In this document: positions 54,503-64,000 of the stretch, in pieces | How positions within the stretch are numbered: the stretch's first letter is position 1 | Layout: each line of letters starts with the position of its first letter | Assembly: GCA_947069175.1 (NCBI GenBank) | Contig: CAMTDV010000023.1 | Coordinates: 84,764,391 to 84,828,390, forward strand | Direction of reading: 5' to 3' | DNA length: 64,000 nucleotides | From: Scalesia atractyloides | Taxonomy: Eukaryota; Streptophyta; Magnoliopsida; Asterales; Asteraceae | Notes under the pieces: generated by a model | Told to the model about the DNA's origin: nothing | Seen by the model: only the letters and a program-made list of their open reading frames with translations | Database searches by the model: none | Made by a program: the position numbers and the translations under genes

Positions 54503-56389
54503 TGCCACACCCCAACCGATGGCGGAAACATCAAAGTAAAACGAATGAGATTGCTCGAGACTTCAAATATTTAATTCAAACCGATTTATTCATGAAATAT
54601 GCATCACAAGAAATCAAAGTACAACAATTGGAACCTCAAAGTACAACAAAGCTCAATAACTATACAATAATAAAATCTAGTAATTCAAGATATGTTTCTA
54701 AGTCGTCCCTACTAGATTTCGTCAATATCAACATCATCAACATGTTTAAAAGTGTAGTTCAACACACAAGGCCATTGGCGAGTACACAAGTTTAATATAG
54801 CATAAGTATGAAAAAAGGTTTAAACAAATCCACATGGCAAAAATAGTTAACTAAATTAATGTATCAAGGCATGCAATTTTACAAGTCAACCCTCTGATTA
54901 CCCAAAATTAAAGACTTAACATGACTACAAGACTATGGGTGGTGCATTTCTCCTATAGCGCTATACATGTTAAGGGGAGGCTCGTACGAAGTTAATGACA
55001 AGCGACTCACATAAGAATATTCCAAGAATACGAATCAAGTATCACGTATTTAAGCATGTATAATGGATTGTTTGTGTTTGCATAAGGTATGAGTGTGTTT
55101 GCGTGTATTTTGATAGGTTAAACACATTGCACCTAAAAGTGTAAAGCGTAAAAAAGGCTTTCGAGTGTACTCACGGTTTTGCAAATCTTCCTTTGGTAAT
55201 CCCGTGAAGAGTTGGAGAGTTTGAAGGATGGAACACCCAGTTATCCTACATGAGGAAACGTAGGTGTGTGAGTATTTGGATAATAATGGAGGATTCGGAT
55301 TCGGAACTAAAGTATGTAAAAGTATGTATTCAAGAAAGTAATTATCTAGCCTTAAACACTCGTTTTTGACACTATATATCCCGTATGGGTTGTTGTGATT
55401 TCATGGGTTAAGTGCCATTAGAATCGTAATGAGAGGTTCAAGTCTTAGATAATATAACCTATTACCATGACAAGTAACCATGTCGATTATCCTCAAGGAT
55501 TCGGTTATGTGTATATATATATATTATAGTTTATATAATAATTCTAAGCTAAGTCCATCAAGAGTATCATAGATTGTCATGCAAGTCAAGCATGGAGGAT
55601 TAACCTCATTGTATGATTCACCAATACACAGAACATCATAAGGATGATTCGGATGGTCATGAATGAAAAGGAAATGTACGACTTCTTACTATATCTAGTA
55701 GCCAAGTAAGCTTTACCCGGGTGAATCATTCCCGACATAGAAAGAGTTAACTAAGTGTCGGAGGCTAGACGGGGTTCATTATAAATTCTATATATAATAA
55801 TGAACCGCATATACTACCAACATTTTCCCCAAATCAGATAATGAACTAATGAACTGTTTCGTTATGAATAAGAGATTTGTTTTAGTGTTTTTGTTTGGTC
55901 CGTTGTTTCATGAATGTTTTTATGATTGTGAATGTTTGTTGAGATTCATGAATGTTTGTTTATCGTCATTTATATACGTTCTTTTTATTTTCTCGATTAC
56001 GTTAAATTTTAGAACAAAACATTGGCTGTTTAGGATCATGAATGTTTGTTTATGGTTATTTATATATGTTCTTTTATATTTGTTTCGATTACGTTAAATT
56101 TTAGAATAAAACATTGGGTAATTAACTAACGAAAGTACACAAAACAACACGTTCATTTTCTTCTTCATGTTCATTTAAGTTATATATGTTTGTTTACATT
56201 CGATTAGAATATCAAAGAACAAACGTAAACGAACATGAAAATGTTCATTTTTAAAGCATGAAGGACATGAACAAAAAAATTTCACTCAGTTTAAACGTAT
56301 GTTTGCTTGTTGGTTAAATTAAACGAACAAACACATACAAGGCCCGTCCATGTTCATTCGGTTCGTTTACAGAGTTGGATGGGGTGTCA
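54503..56389 (-). mobile_element. 5' LTR of the right Ty3 element
   Basis: The plus strand starts TGCCACACCCC; the first 270 bases match the left LTR. The best right end is GGGGTGTCA at 56389, giving 1.89 kb. The part 55845-56370 is rich in GTTCATGTTCATTTAAG/AACGAACATG-type phrases and may be a MITE inserted in the LTR; its ends are unclear. Confidence 0.65.
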
Positions 56390-56393
56390 ATAT

Positions 56394-57950
56394 GTACTTG
56401 TAAAATGTTATGTCTGTTTTATATGGGTTAGGGTGATATATATATATATATATAAATAATAACAAAACACCAATTTTTTATGAAGCGCTCACTTTCCAAG
56501 TTGCATTTTGGGGTTTGCTTTATTTATTTATTCTTACAGATGCTTTGAATTGCATGTAGCGGTTTGAAGATCATGGGAATGATTTCGGTGTGTAGTACAC
56601 GGTTTGCTTTATTGATCGACCAAACACTCCTTATCTTCATCACCCTTGAGCGGTATTATTTCATTCCTATGACAAACACCTCTAACTAGTTCAACTTATT
56701 TAATGGTTCATACTTTATGTAGATCCTTTTACATGAGTTTTTAAAAAGGTTTATTGTTGACAATTCAGGAAAACTTTTCTTCATCCTACTTCTTTAGTTA
56801 TTGTACAGTGCCTTAATCTGATCAATGGCAACGACCACAACTGAACCGGTGCAATCGCTCATGGAAATTGAGGACATAACCATACACAACTCTTACAATT
56901 TTTTCTCATTGGTTCGAAGAGGGAAGGACACGCAAGTTGTTTACTTGTATAGGATGGCGGTTGAGATTTTAAGGAAAAGGTGAACCGAGAGTTTCTAGGG
57001 TTTCCATGGAATGGGCTCTTAATTATCATCTATTAGCTCATTATTCAGAAACCCTTTTTGAATACCTAATTGGTATTTATTGTCTCATAAAGAAGAAGCA
57101 AATAATATTCACTACTATGATAAATGAATCGGTTAGGGCTTCGGTGTTTTGGAATTGTTATTTCTAGTGTTTGTGTTTGAGAATATTTTGGGGAAGATGT
57201 CAACAAACCCTAGCTATTTGATGTGTATTTCTTTTACATTTTTCTCATATTCTTTCTGTTTGCTATTAAACCTATATTATTATTGTAGAGATGATGTGGA
57301 TCGGAAGGCTTGTAAGCCGTTGATGCTATATTGAGGTTTTTTAGGTATTAGTTCTTGACCCATATAATAATCGTCCAATTATGTTACTATGTATTAAAAT
57401 GTGTTGTAGCATGAATAGTAACATTTAGTATTTTTTTCCTTTTATTATTATTTAATTATTATCATTCATTTTAAGCTTTTTTTGTTTTATCTTATAACTA
57501 AAATACAGTGTTTATCAATTGCGAATATATTGTTGTGACGTGCCTTTTCTTATCCACATCTGAATATATTTTTTTCAAAACCAAGTTGTGAGTAGTTATA
57601 TATAAGTAAATAAAGCACGTGGGTATATTTTATCAAATCTACCTCAAGCTTCTTTTATTTTTAGTGACGCCGTGCGCTCCTTTTCGATATCCTAATAATA
57701 CAATGTTATGCTTTAATAAAATGATATAAAGTTGGTACACGATTATTTTTATCTACATTTTGTTTAAAGTATGGAATGGTTAGATATATATGATTTTTTG
57801 TTTATTTACCGTGACAAACAGAAACAATATTATTCGAACAACTTCGGTACCGATACCGATGATCAATTTTAAGGTTTTCATATAAATTTAAATGAAAAAG
57901 GAGTTGTATTTGCACTAAAGTGTCTTTTTGATATCGTAAACAATAGTGAG
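56394..57950. other. Intergenic sequence
   Basis: AT-rich sequence with a (TA)n run at 56433-56455. The only coding-like stretch is at 56825-56983 (separate entry). The open frame at 57149-57334 is hydrophobic but unlike any family known to me. Confidence 0.4.
56825..56983 (+). pseudogene. 52-residue ORF, possible exon or gene fragment
   Basis: The frame begins MATTTTEPVQSLMEIEDITI and continues with YNFFSLVRRGKDTQVVYLY and MAVEILRKR to a TGA. The amino-acid composition is balanced and protein-like, unlike most frames around it, so it may be a captured exon or a remnant of a host gene. I do not recognise the family. No introns, TATA box or further exons could be identified. Confidence 0.25.
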
Positions 57951-57959
57951 GACTGATGA

Positions 57960-59480
57960 CGTGCTAAGAAAGTAACAAATAAAATTGCACACAATCACAT
58001 ACCAGTTTTACGGTAAAACACAAATACTAATTACACACGTTCTAGGCAAGCGTACCTATCAATATATATTATATAGCTAAGGCAAGTACCCAAGTATCAA
58101 TCTGTGGACACGAAATCTATTAACTTATCTCTTTCGTAATATCCAACCTAAGTAACTTTTAATAATCCAAAAAATACTAAACAACCTAATGATTAAGTTT
58201 TGAGAACAATTATAAGAAAAATACCCAATTAGGTTCATAATCATCTTAATACTTTTGCAAAGCAGCTGTTTATGGTATTTATGAAAAGCTCATCACAATT
58301 GACACTAGTAATGAGGGTGTAGTGTTAAAAAGTTAGAGCCTTCTCAGGTTAACCCTATGTCCCCGAATAACCAAGCTATAGACACACCTACTTATCCAGT
58401 TCTAAGTAACTAAGTCATTTGATCATCCCTTGTTATTTAAGAGTTTCTTATATTGTTCTAAGAACAACAAATTAACAAACCAAGCAAATTACAATCTATG
58501 TTACTCAATTTAAAGCAAACACATTACTAGTTTCTAAGCCCTTAATCGAATTCTTCCCGTAGGTGACCTATATGATTTACCAACCCTCAAACAAGTTTTT
58601 CCTTTACCTACTAAGTTTTCAGCCCTATACTAACGGTCGATATATAGCCTAAAGATAGACAAAACAGATCTACCATGCATAACTTCATAGAAAGATCTAA
58701 ATCATCCATACAAACTCATTCAAACATCACTACTTATCATATAGATTACAAGATCACAAGTTCACAAGTAAACCTTACTAAAACCACATTTTCATAACAA
58801 AATCAACCAAATTATTGGATAGTATCAAAAATCATCCTACCCTGACTGGCCATGCCCGATTAGTTACTTGTATTAACAAACAAAACACAAGAATTCATCG
58901 AATACGTGATTTAATCTAAACGAAACTGATAATACGAAGTGTCTAACTCAGTAAGGATCGATATCTCGACCTCCTATATGCTATTCTTCCTTGAATCATC
59001 TTCCCGTCAATCCGATCTTGAATCTACCTCCTTGGAACAACCTCTTTTTTCGTTGTTCTTACTTTGATGTTCTCAACTTACGGTTTCTAGTGACATCTCA
59101 TTCTTTAAATAGGGTCCAGGTAGAGTCTGGGTAGGTTACGACCTGTAACCAACTTCTGGGTTATTGCTAGTAAGTTCACCCCATCATACGTTATCGCATT
59201 ATGGTTCAAATCTCTAAGGCGGTGCACTCACTTCATGCCCATGACTCATAGTTCACTAACCAACTCACGGCCCGTAAGGATGTTAAATGGGTTGTCCTTC
59301 TTCGTATCTTTAGTATCATCCTAATCTGGCCCAAAAATCCTTCATTTCACCTAGGAATATGGAAATCACTCAAAAACCAAACATTTAATCTATTTCAAGA
59401 AAGATTTACCACAAACAACTATCAAAATGCGAGTTTTATTTCAAACACATCAACCGACAGCGTACCACTACCGTGAACGA
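57960..59480. other. Non-coding, probably diverged retroelement leader/LTR sequence
   Basis: C/A-rich text of the style of non-coding parts of large plant Ty3 elements, with CTTACGGTTTC, GTTACGACCTGTAACC and CACGGCCCGTAAGG phrases near 59080-59280 that echo the CACCGTAAG arrays elsewhere. No boundaries or genes. Confidence 0.35.
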
Positions 59481-59803
59481 TAGAACTTATATCGTCCAAA
59501 CCATATCAGTAGTAATACTAGTCATCGTTTTTATCTTTTTCAGATGCTATACCAAGTGTCATTACTGTACAGGCACCGTAATGAACCAAATCACAAGCGA
59601 CCTTGTTCCCGCCGCAAGATTGGTAATTCTACTAGTATTACTAAACTGTTTGTTATAATGGTTGAAACTTAAGAAACAACCCAATATAATGAAACAAAAG
59701 TCTTGGTAACCACTACATAAACCTTTTTTTTTTTTACCATTAGTATGGATATAGAAAAATTTCTTTATTTAAAGTTGAGGAAAACTAACATTTTACTACT
59801 TAA
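59481..59803. other. Intergenic sequence
   Basis: Nothing recognised; a T run lies at 59727-59738. Confidence 0.4.
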
Positions 59804-59997
59804 TGTAACATCTGACGAAAAACGGGTCCGAAAACCCGCTCGTTTTTCTAATTGAATATATGTCATAATCGTTTTTTTCGAACTTATGTTAGTCGGGTAA
59901 TAAATATTGTGTTATTAATAAAATAAATAATAATAAATATTATAAAATAATAATAAAAATAAAAATATATAAATATAATACTTATTAAAAACAAAAA

Positions 59998-60068
59998 GTG
60001 TACCGTGGATCGAACCCGGGTCTCCACTCAAAGTCACACACACTACACACCATTGTGTCACACGCACA
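59998..60068 (-). repeat. Reverse-oriented tRNA-like module (LTR copy 2)
   Basis: The minus strand has GTGTGACACAATGG, then GACCCGGGTTCGATCCACGG with a perfect box B. It is at the same relative position as 9336-9414 in the other LTR. Confidence 0.62.
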
Positions 60069-60656
60069 ACATTGAAAGAAACCGAATCTAATAAACATAT
60101 ATACCTTTATCCTTTGATCCAAATTCAAAAGAAGGCTGTAACAGCCGCGCATAATTGCCGGTAATCATCAAATCCATTTATCCTCTGCAATTAACGGATG
60201 AAAACCGTTTCTAAGTGTGCAACAAGATGCAATTATTGCGTCAAATGCATTCATTTTGGAGTTTCAAACTTTAGTCATCATTGTTTGACCGAAACCGAAA
60301 ATTAAAAACTGGGTAATCATCTTCACTAATAAATAGAGAACCTAGATTTCGTTTAGAATGCACACACACACCTCGCACACTCATACTAAACTCTCTGCAA
60401 GTTCTGTTCTTCGATTACACCTCGCCGGAAGTCGTAGTTTCACCGGAATTCCGCGGAGTTTTAGAGTGTCTTCAACTTCGGTATATATCTTCACTCTATC
60501 CTTTTCAAATCTTTACAAATCATATATAAACTCTGTTAGTAGCTAATAACAGTGGACTTAATCAGATTCAGGCGGGTTGTCAGTTTAATGTTTTTTTGAA
60601 ATGAAGAAGATGAAGTGGGTCTGTGTTTAAATGAGATTAAAAATCATATTTAAACC

Positions 60657-60729
60657 GGGTTAGACACACAGTCCAATAGTGGACTGTGTTCATTTGAAGT
60701 ATAAGGTCCCCGGTTCGAGTCGGGATACG
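60657..60729 (+). repeat. tRNA-like module 1 (LTR copy 2)
   Basis: GGGTTAGACACACAGTCCA, loop ATAG, TGGACTGTGTTC hairpin, followed by CCCGGTTCGAGTCGGG, a box B within a perfect short stem. Confidence 0.72.
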
Positions 60730-60822
60730 TTTCGATTCCCTAAATATTACAAAACCTTTTTTATAACTTATATATAAAACGACTCAGTTAGTATATAAGA
60801 TTAATTAAAATCTTATATTTTT

Positions 60823-60897
60823 CGGGTTAGACACACAACCCAATTGGTCGGGCTGTGTGCAACACGAAGCATGGGGCGCGGGTTCGAGACTGGTTCG
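60823..60897 (+). repeat. tRNA-like module 2 (LTR copy 2)
   Basis: GGGTTAGACACACAACCCA...GGGCTGTGTGC hairpin with CGCGGGTTCGAGAC box B, 166 bases after module 1. The CCC/GGG pair here replaces TCC/GGA in the other copy, keeping the stem. Confidence 0.72.
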
Positions 60898-60981
60898 TTA
60901 CACAACCCTTATAAATTACCAAACTTTTTAATATAACTTGAACCGGTTAGTGTATAAAACTAATTAAATCTCAATATAATT

Positions 60982-61055
60982 CGGGTTAGACACGTAGCTC
61001 AGTTGGTAGAGCTGCGTGCATGTAAACGGGAGGTCACAAGTTCGAGTCTCACACG
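60982..61055 (+). repeat. tRNA-like module 3 (LTR copy 2)
   Basis: GGGTTAGACACG then TAGCTCAGTTGGTAGAGC, an exact tRNA D-arm/box A as in tRNA-Lys, then GGAGGTCACAAGTTCGAGTC. It starts 159 bases after module 2. Confidence 0.77.
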
Positions 61056-62080
61056 ATGCGTATAGTTCCGACCGGTTCGATCCGAAAAGAAGCATATTTT
61101 TTTTATTAAACTTTTGATTATTTTTCCTTAAAAACTATAAAAATATATAATCAAATAACCTCTTTTTAAGCTCCTAAAAATAGTAATAAATACAATAAAA
61201 TTGTCTTAAATTTCTAATAAACTTTACTAAGTAAAAATACTAATGTAAACCAAAAGAAATATATATTTATCAAATTTATTACGTGAATATTTAGGTTAGC
61301 CTTTCTCTGTCGTTGGTATCTCAAACGTTTAATCGTGCGCAATCTCCATCTTCAAACCGCACCCACTGTGAGTCAATTCCTCCCAACTCCCCTTTTTATT
61401 CATGTGTTTGTGGGGTGTATCATGTATCGCTTTTGTTTATTTCACTAATTCAAAACCTTGTGCTATTACCATTATGTGATCTAACGTGCTATGTGATATT
61501 GTTGGTTATTGTTATTTGTGTTTAAATTTCTCATTACAGTCAAGCTCTCACATTAGGCCCATTTGTTCCCTGTTACTAATGGATGAGCGTCGTGTTGCCT
61601 AATTTATTAGATCGGCTCCGTTTGATTGAGCCTTGATCTCACAGCACATCGCTTATCGTGCTCACATGTACATCGCTAGTTAATTGTGTGGTTTGTGAAT
61701 TACATTGCATATACGTGTCTCATATTTGGATTAATGCACATTTTATTAAAGATAATAAACACATCATCTTTTTTCCTAATGATTAAATGGGATTTACTCG
61801 CCAACTTATGTTGACCCAAATCTCCTTTTTACACATATACATGTGAACAGGTTTGAAGCAAGGATGACATAGGACATGGGCCTTAGAAGAAAATAAAACG
61901 TTACTTGAAAGCTTTGTTTAGAATATTTTGTGTTTGTATGGATTGTATGTTGTTTGGAATATCTTATTTAAATCTGAAAAATAAATATGAAACTTTTATA
62001 ATAGTAAATGTCATGAGCTTTGATGAAAACCCAATCATGCCCCGACTACCAGATCCGCTGCGGGTTAGGGTGTGACAGAT

Positions 62081-62092
62081 TGTTATCAGAAC
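62081..62092 (+). other. Degraded primer-binding site
   Basis: TGTTATCAGAAC differs at two positions from TGGTATCAGAGC and lies three bases after the LTR end, as in intact elements. Confidence 0.75.
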
Positions 62093-62942
62093 TTTTAACT
62101 ATAGATATAGGATAGTTATTAGACCCTTAGAGCCTATACTATAGTCAATTAGAATTTAATTGCTTACATACTAAGTTGGTTACATACAAACTTGTGACAT
62201 TTACTTGTTTACACTTCTCTCACACACAATACATGCAAGCACCACAATTATTATTTGACTTTGTGTGACATTTGATGTGATAGAAATTTTGTCAATATAA
62301 CATGCTTATATATACGCATATGTTACTGTCATAACGCACGTTTCGATTCCCACACATTTAAACATTTTCTTGCTTTGCCTTTTAAAAAATTTGTGATGTT
62401 TTTATTTTTCAGTCTCATCAAAGTGAGTTCTACGACGGACATGTAGTAACTGGAAGGGTACAAGTACTGGTAGTCGAAACGTCCTATCTAGGATTTGAAA
62501 TTTGTATAAATCCAAAGTAACGGATCAGTTCCCTACCTGGGGACTAACGATAAGAGTACGAAGGACCTATTAGGCCAAAGCATGCCACACCAAATGTCGT
62601 GTGAACTAACCCACTTGAGTTGTCACAGTGTCTACACCAGGCACCCTCCGACCTTACACCTCGCAATTATGTTTTATGATTTTCATTTGGGTGGTGCGAG
62701 TGTTAACAGGCCAAAACCAATGTGACCCTACAAAGCCCAGTGGTCATGGGGGCCCACATGACTACCTAGGCTAAGTATGGGGGACATATAGGGGCCCAAA
62801 CATGAGCAAAGCTCAAGACATCCTATGGATGTAATGGATTTATTTTTCTTATTTATTTTGTGGATATTTTATTTCTAAACTTTATGCGACACACTTGACA
62901 CCAATACGCCAAACTCATAATCTCGTTACGTATTTCCTGTAG
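62093..62942 (+). other. Leader of the plus-strand Ty3 element
   Basis: Untranslated ~860 bases. GACATGTAGTAACTGGAAGG and CTATTAGGCCAAAGCATG are shared with the leader of the minus-strand element at 53505-54485, showing that the two belong to related lineages. Confidence 0.75.
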
Positions 62943-63056
62943 ATGTCTTCTAGGCACTCTCGTAGAGGTAGGAGATCAGGAAAATCCGACGAACGTATGG
63001 CTGCTCAAATAGCTCAACAAATGGCCGTCGTGATTCCCGATATTGTAATTCTATAG
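62943..63056 (+). pseudogene. gag N-terminal fragment, interrupted
   Basis: ATG at 62943 gives MSSRHSRRGRRSGKSDERMA followed by AQIAQQMAVVIPDIV, the N-terminal part of a Ty3 gag. After the IPDIV codons (about 63043) the sequence changes to unrelated DNA and the frame stops at 63056. The break coincides with a TG start of an LTR-like sequence, so gag is probably split by an insertion. Confidence 0.8.
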
Positions 63057-64000
63057 GTCCCCTAGTCCTTATGGATCTTGACAGAATCGTCTATCTAATC
63101 TAGAGTGCGGAATCCCCTAGATTAGATTTCACAGAAACAAGAACACCAACACTCGCAATCACTTTCAAACAGTCTTCTAGCCCACTCACCTTTCTTTGAT
63201 GTGTTGGAACAAGGAAAAGATGATTAGTGTTGGTTAAGTGTAAGAACATTAATCAAAATCACACTCCACCCTTCCTCATTTCTAACATCACCCAAAAATC
63301 ATTCACCTCTTTCCTTTCTCTCTCTAAAATCTGCCAACATCAAGCACCCATCATCTTCAATTTTCAAAATTCAAACTCAAGATTTCAAGTAAATATGGAG
63401 GTGCATGAATGATTCAAAGAATTTGCAAGACTTGAAGACCCACTTGGAGCTCTTGGACCATCATATTTTCTTCATATTATCATCACTTTCATCTTGTTCA
63501 TCTAGCTAGTAGTAAGCTTCATATTTTATATTACATTCTTATATTATTTAGTATAAGATCATCTTGAAATTTCACATAAAAATCATCTAAAAACAATGAA
63601 AAGAATAGACATATTAATATGATTATTTAACTTATTTGATGATCTTGAAGTTGTCATTTTTGTAGTAGAAGTAATCTTGCATTTTATGGTTGAAAATGAA
63701 GATCTAAACACATGCATGTTTAGATCTAGCAAGATTTACTAACAAAAAATGATATGAACATGATTTATGCACTTAAAATGGTCATATGCATTATACAAAA
63801 TATAGATTGTTATTTAAAACCCATGATCTAGAAATTTTGTTGAAAAGTAGTAATAAAGTTTCCAAAAGATCATGAACATGCACTTATTTTTGGAAATATA
63901 TAAACATGTCTACACACTTAAAAGATTTCATATACTAACATAAAGTATGGGTTTTATATAAAATAAATAATCTAAAAGTTTTTTAAAATGTGATAATAAA
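63044..64000. mobile_element. Probable LTR of another element, runs off the window
   Basis: TGTAATTCTATAGGTCCCCT begins within gag codons. The five bases before it are GATAT, the expected left target duplication; the right one would be beyond 64000. The content (CTAATCTAGAGTGCGGAATC, C/T-rich leader near 63300, AT-rich later part) has no gene. Orientation and class are open. Confidence 0.45.

Larger units (their letters stand above)
48097..56389 (-). mobile_element. Nearly complete but dead Ty3/gypsy retrotransposon
   Basis: On the minus strand: right LTR (54503 to about 56389), primer site (54486-54499), leader, gag (from 53504), zinc knuckle, protease, RT, RNase H, integrase, and a left LTR remnant (48097-48400). 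Element order, the PBS and the two LTR copies establish the type. It is disabled by stops and frameshifts in gag and RT, a deletion joining integrase to the left LTR, and a solo LTR inserted in integrase. The outer ends TGTCACACCC and GGGGTGTCA are inverted repeats; only a 4-base ATAT duplication can be read (48093-48096, 56390-56393), so the right end is provisional. Confidence 0.88.
59804..62077 (+). mobile_element. 5' LTR of a plus-strand Ty3 element (tRNA-module family)
   Basis: It starts TGTAACATCTG and ends GGGTGTGACA, 2274 bp, and is followed by a degraded primer site, a leader and the start of gag, so it is the 5' LTR. It is homologous along its length to the solo LTR at 9150-14662. 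It contains one reverse and three forward tRNA-like modules and the GGCTCCGTTTGATTGAGCC hairpin near 61615. Confidence 0.9.

Noticed and set aside
57149..57334. Small hydrophobic ORF as a membrane peptide gene
   Set aside because: F/Y/L-rich composition follows from T-rich DNA; there is no promoter or homology.

Overview
The window is nuclear DNA of a flowering plant, most likely an asterid of the daisy family (Asteraceae). The evidence is a group IId WRKY gene with plant introns, plastid-derived DNA set in AT-rich sequence, and retroelements of styles I associate with lettuce, sunflower and chrysanthemum (LTRs beginning TGNNACACCC, a proline-rich gag-like ORF, TIR elements opening with a 'ggtcc...ggtttgcaaatattgcagacttgg' style end). 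The family assignment is recognition without a search. Almost everything here is transposable-element sequence. I can support one intact host gene.

Layout. 1-2781: broken Ty3 (gypsy) gag-pol on the minus strand, cut by the window edge. 2782-5582: non-coding element sequence with a 35-bp repeat, a ~40-bp satellite and a palindrome array. 5583-15761: a second minus-strand element with a broken gag-like ORF, a primer-binding site and a long LTR. That LTR holds a solo LTR (9150-14662), which holds another solo LTR (9420-12258), each with a perfect 5-bp target-site duplication. 15770-16180: LINE reverse-transcriptase relic. 16640-21631: diverged tandem duplication; the second copy carries a plastid rps2 insertion (NUPT) and the first a hAT-type MITE. 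21650-25770: small TIR elements, a possible Copia-like LTR and a 1.3-kb TIR element ending just upstream of the gene.

26011-27178: the WRKY gene, three exons and 247 residues. It has a plant zinc-cluster and a complete C2HH zinc finger, but the DNA-contacting heptapeptide reads WKKYGEK instead of WRKYGQK. Two W-box cores in opposite orientation precede its TATA box, so WRKY-mediated control is plausible.

27800-48090: a SINE, hAT MITEs, a third solo LTR (28894-31191), a ~5.9-kb TIR-bounded region (31511-37450), fold-back and TIR MITEs, a second SINE, and several minisatellites and diverged repeats. 48097-56389: a nearly complete but dead Ty3 element (minus strand) with both LTRs, the left one fused to integrase by deletion, and a solo LTR inserted in its integrase. 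56390-59803: mostly featureless or diverged repeat DNA. 59804-63043: LTR, degraded primer site, leader and gag start of a plus-strand Ty3 element of the same family as the solo LTR at 9150-14662; it is interrupted at 63044 by what looks like another LTR running off the window.

The most unusual signals are: (a) this shared LTR family carries four tRNA-like modules per LTR, three in tandem at about 165 bp and one reversed; (b) the innermost solo LTR has seven hairpin repeats with compensatory substitutions on both stem sides; (c) the WRKY protein has a doubly altered DNA-binding motif; (d) palindromic CACCGTAAG/CTTACGGTG arrays recur in two otherwise different elements. No CRISPR array, operon or other prokaryotic system is present.
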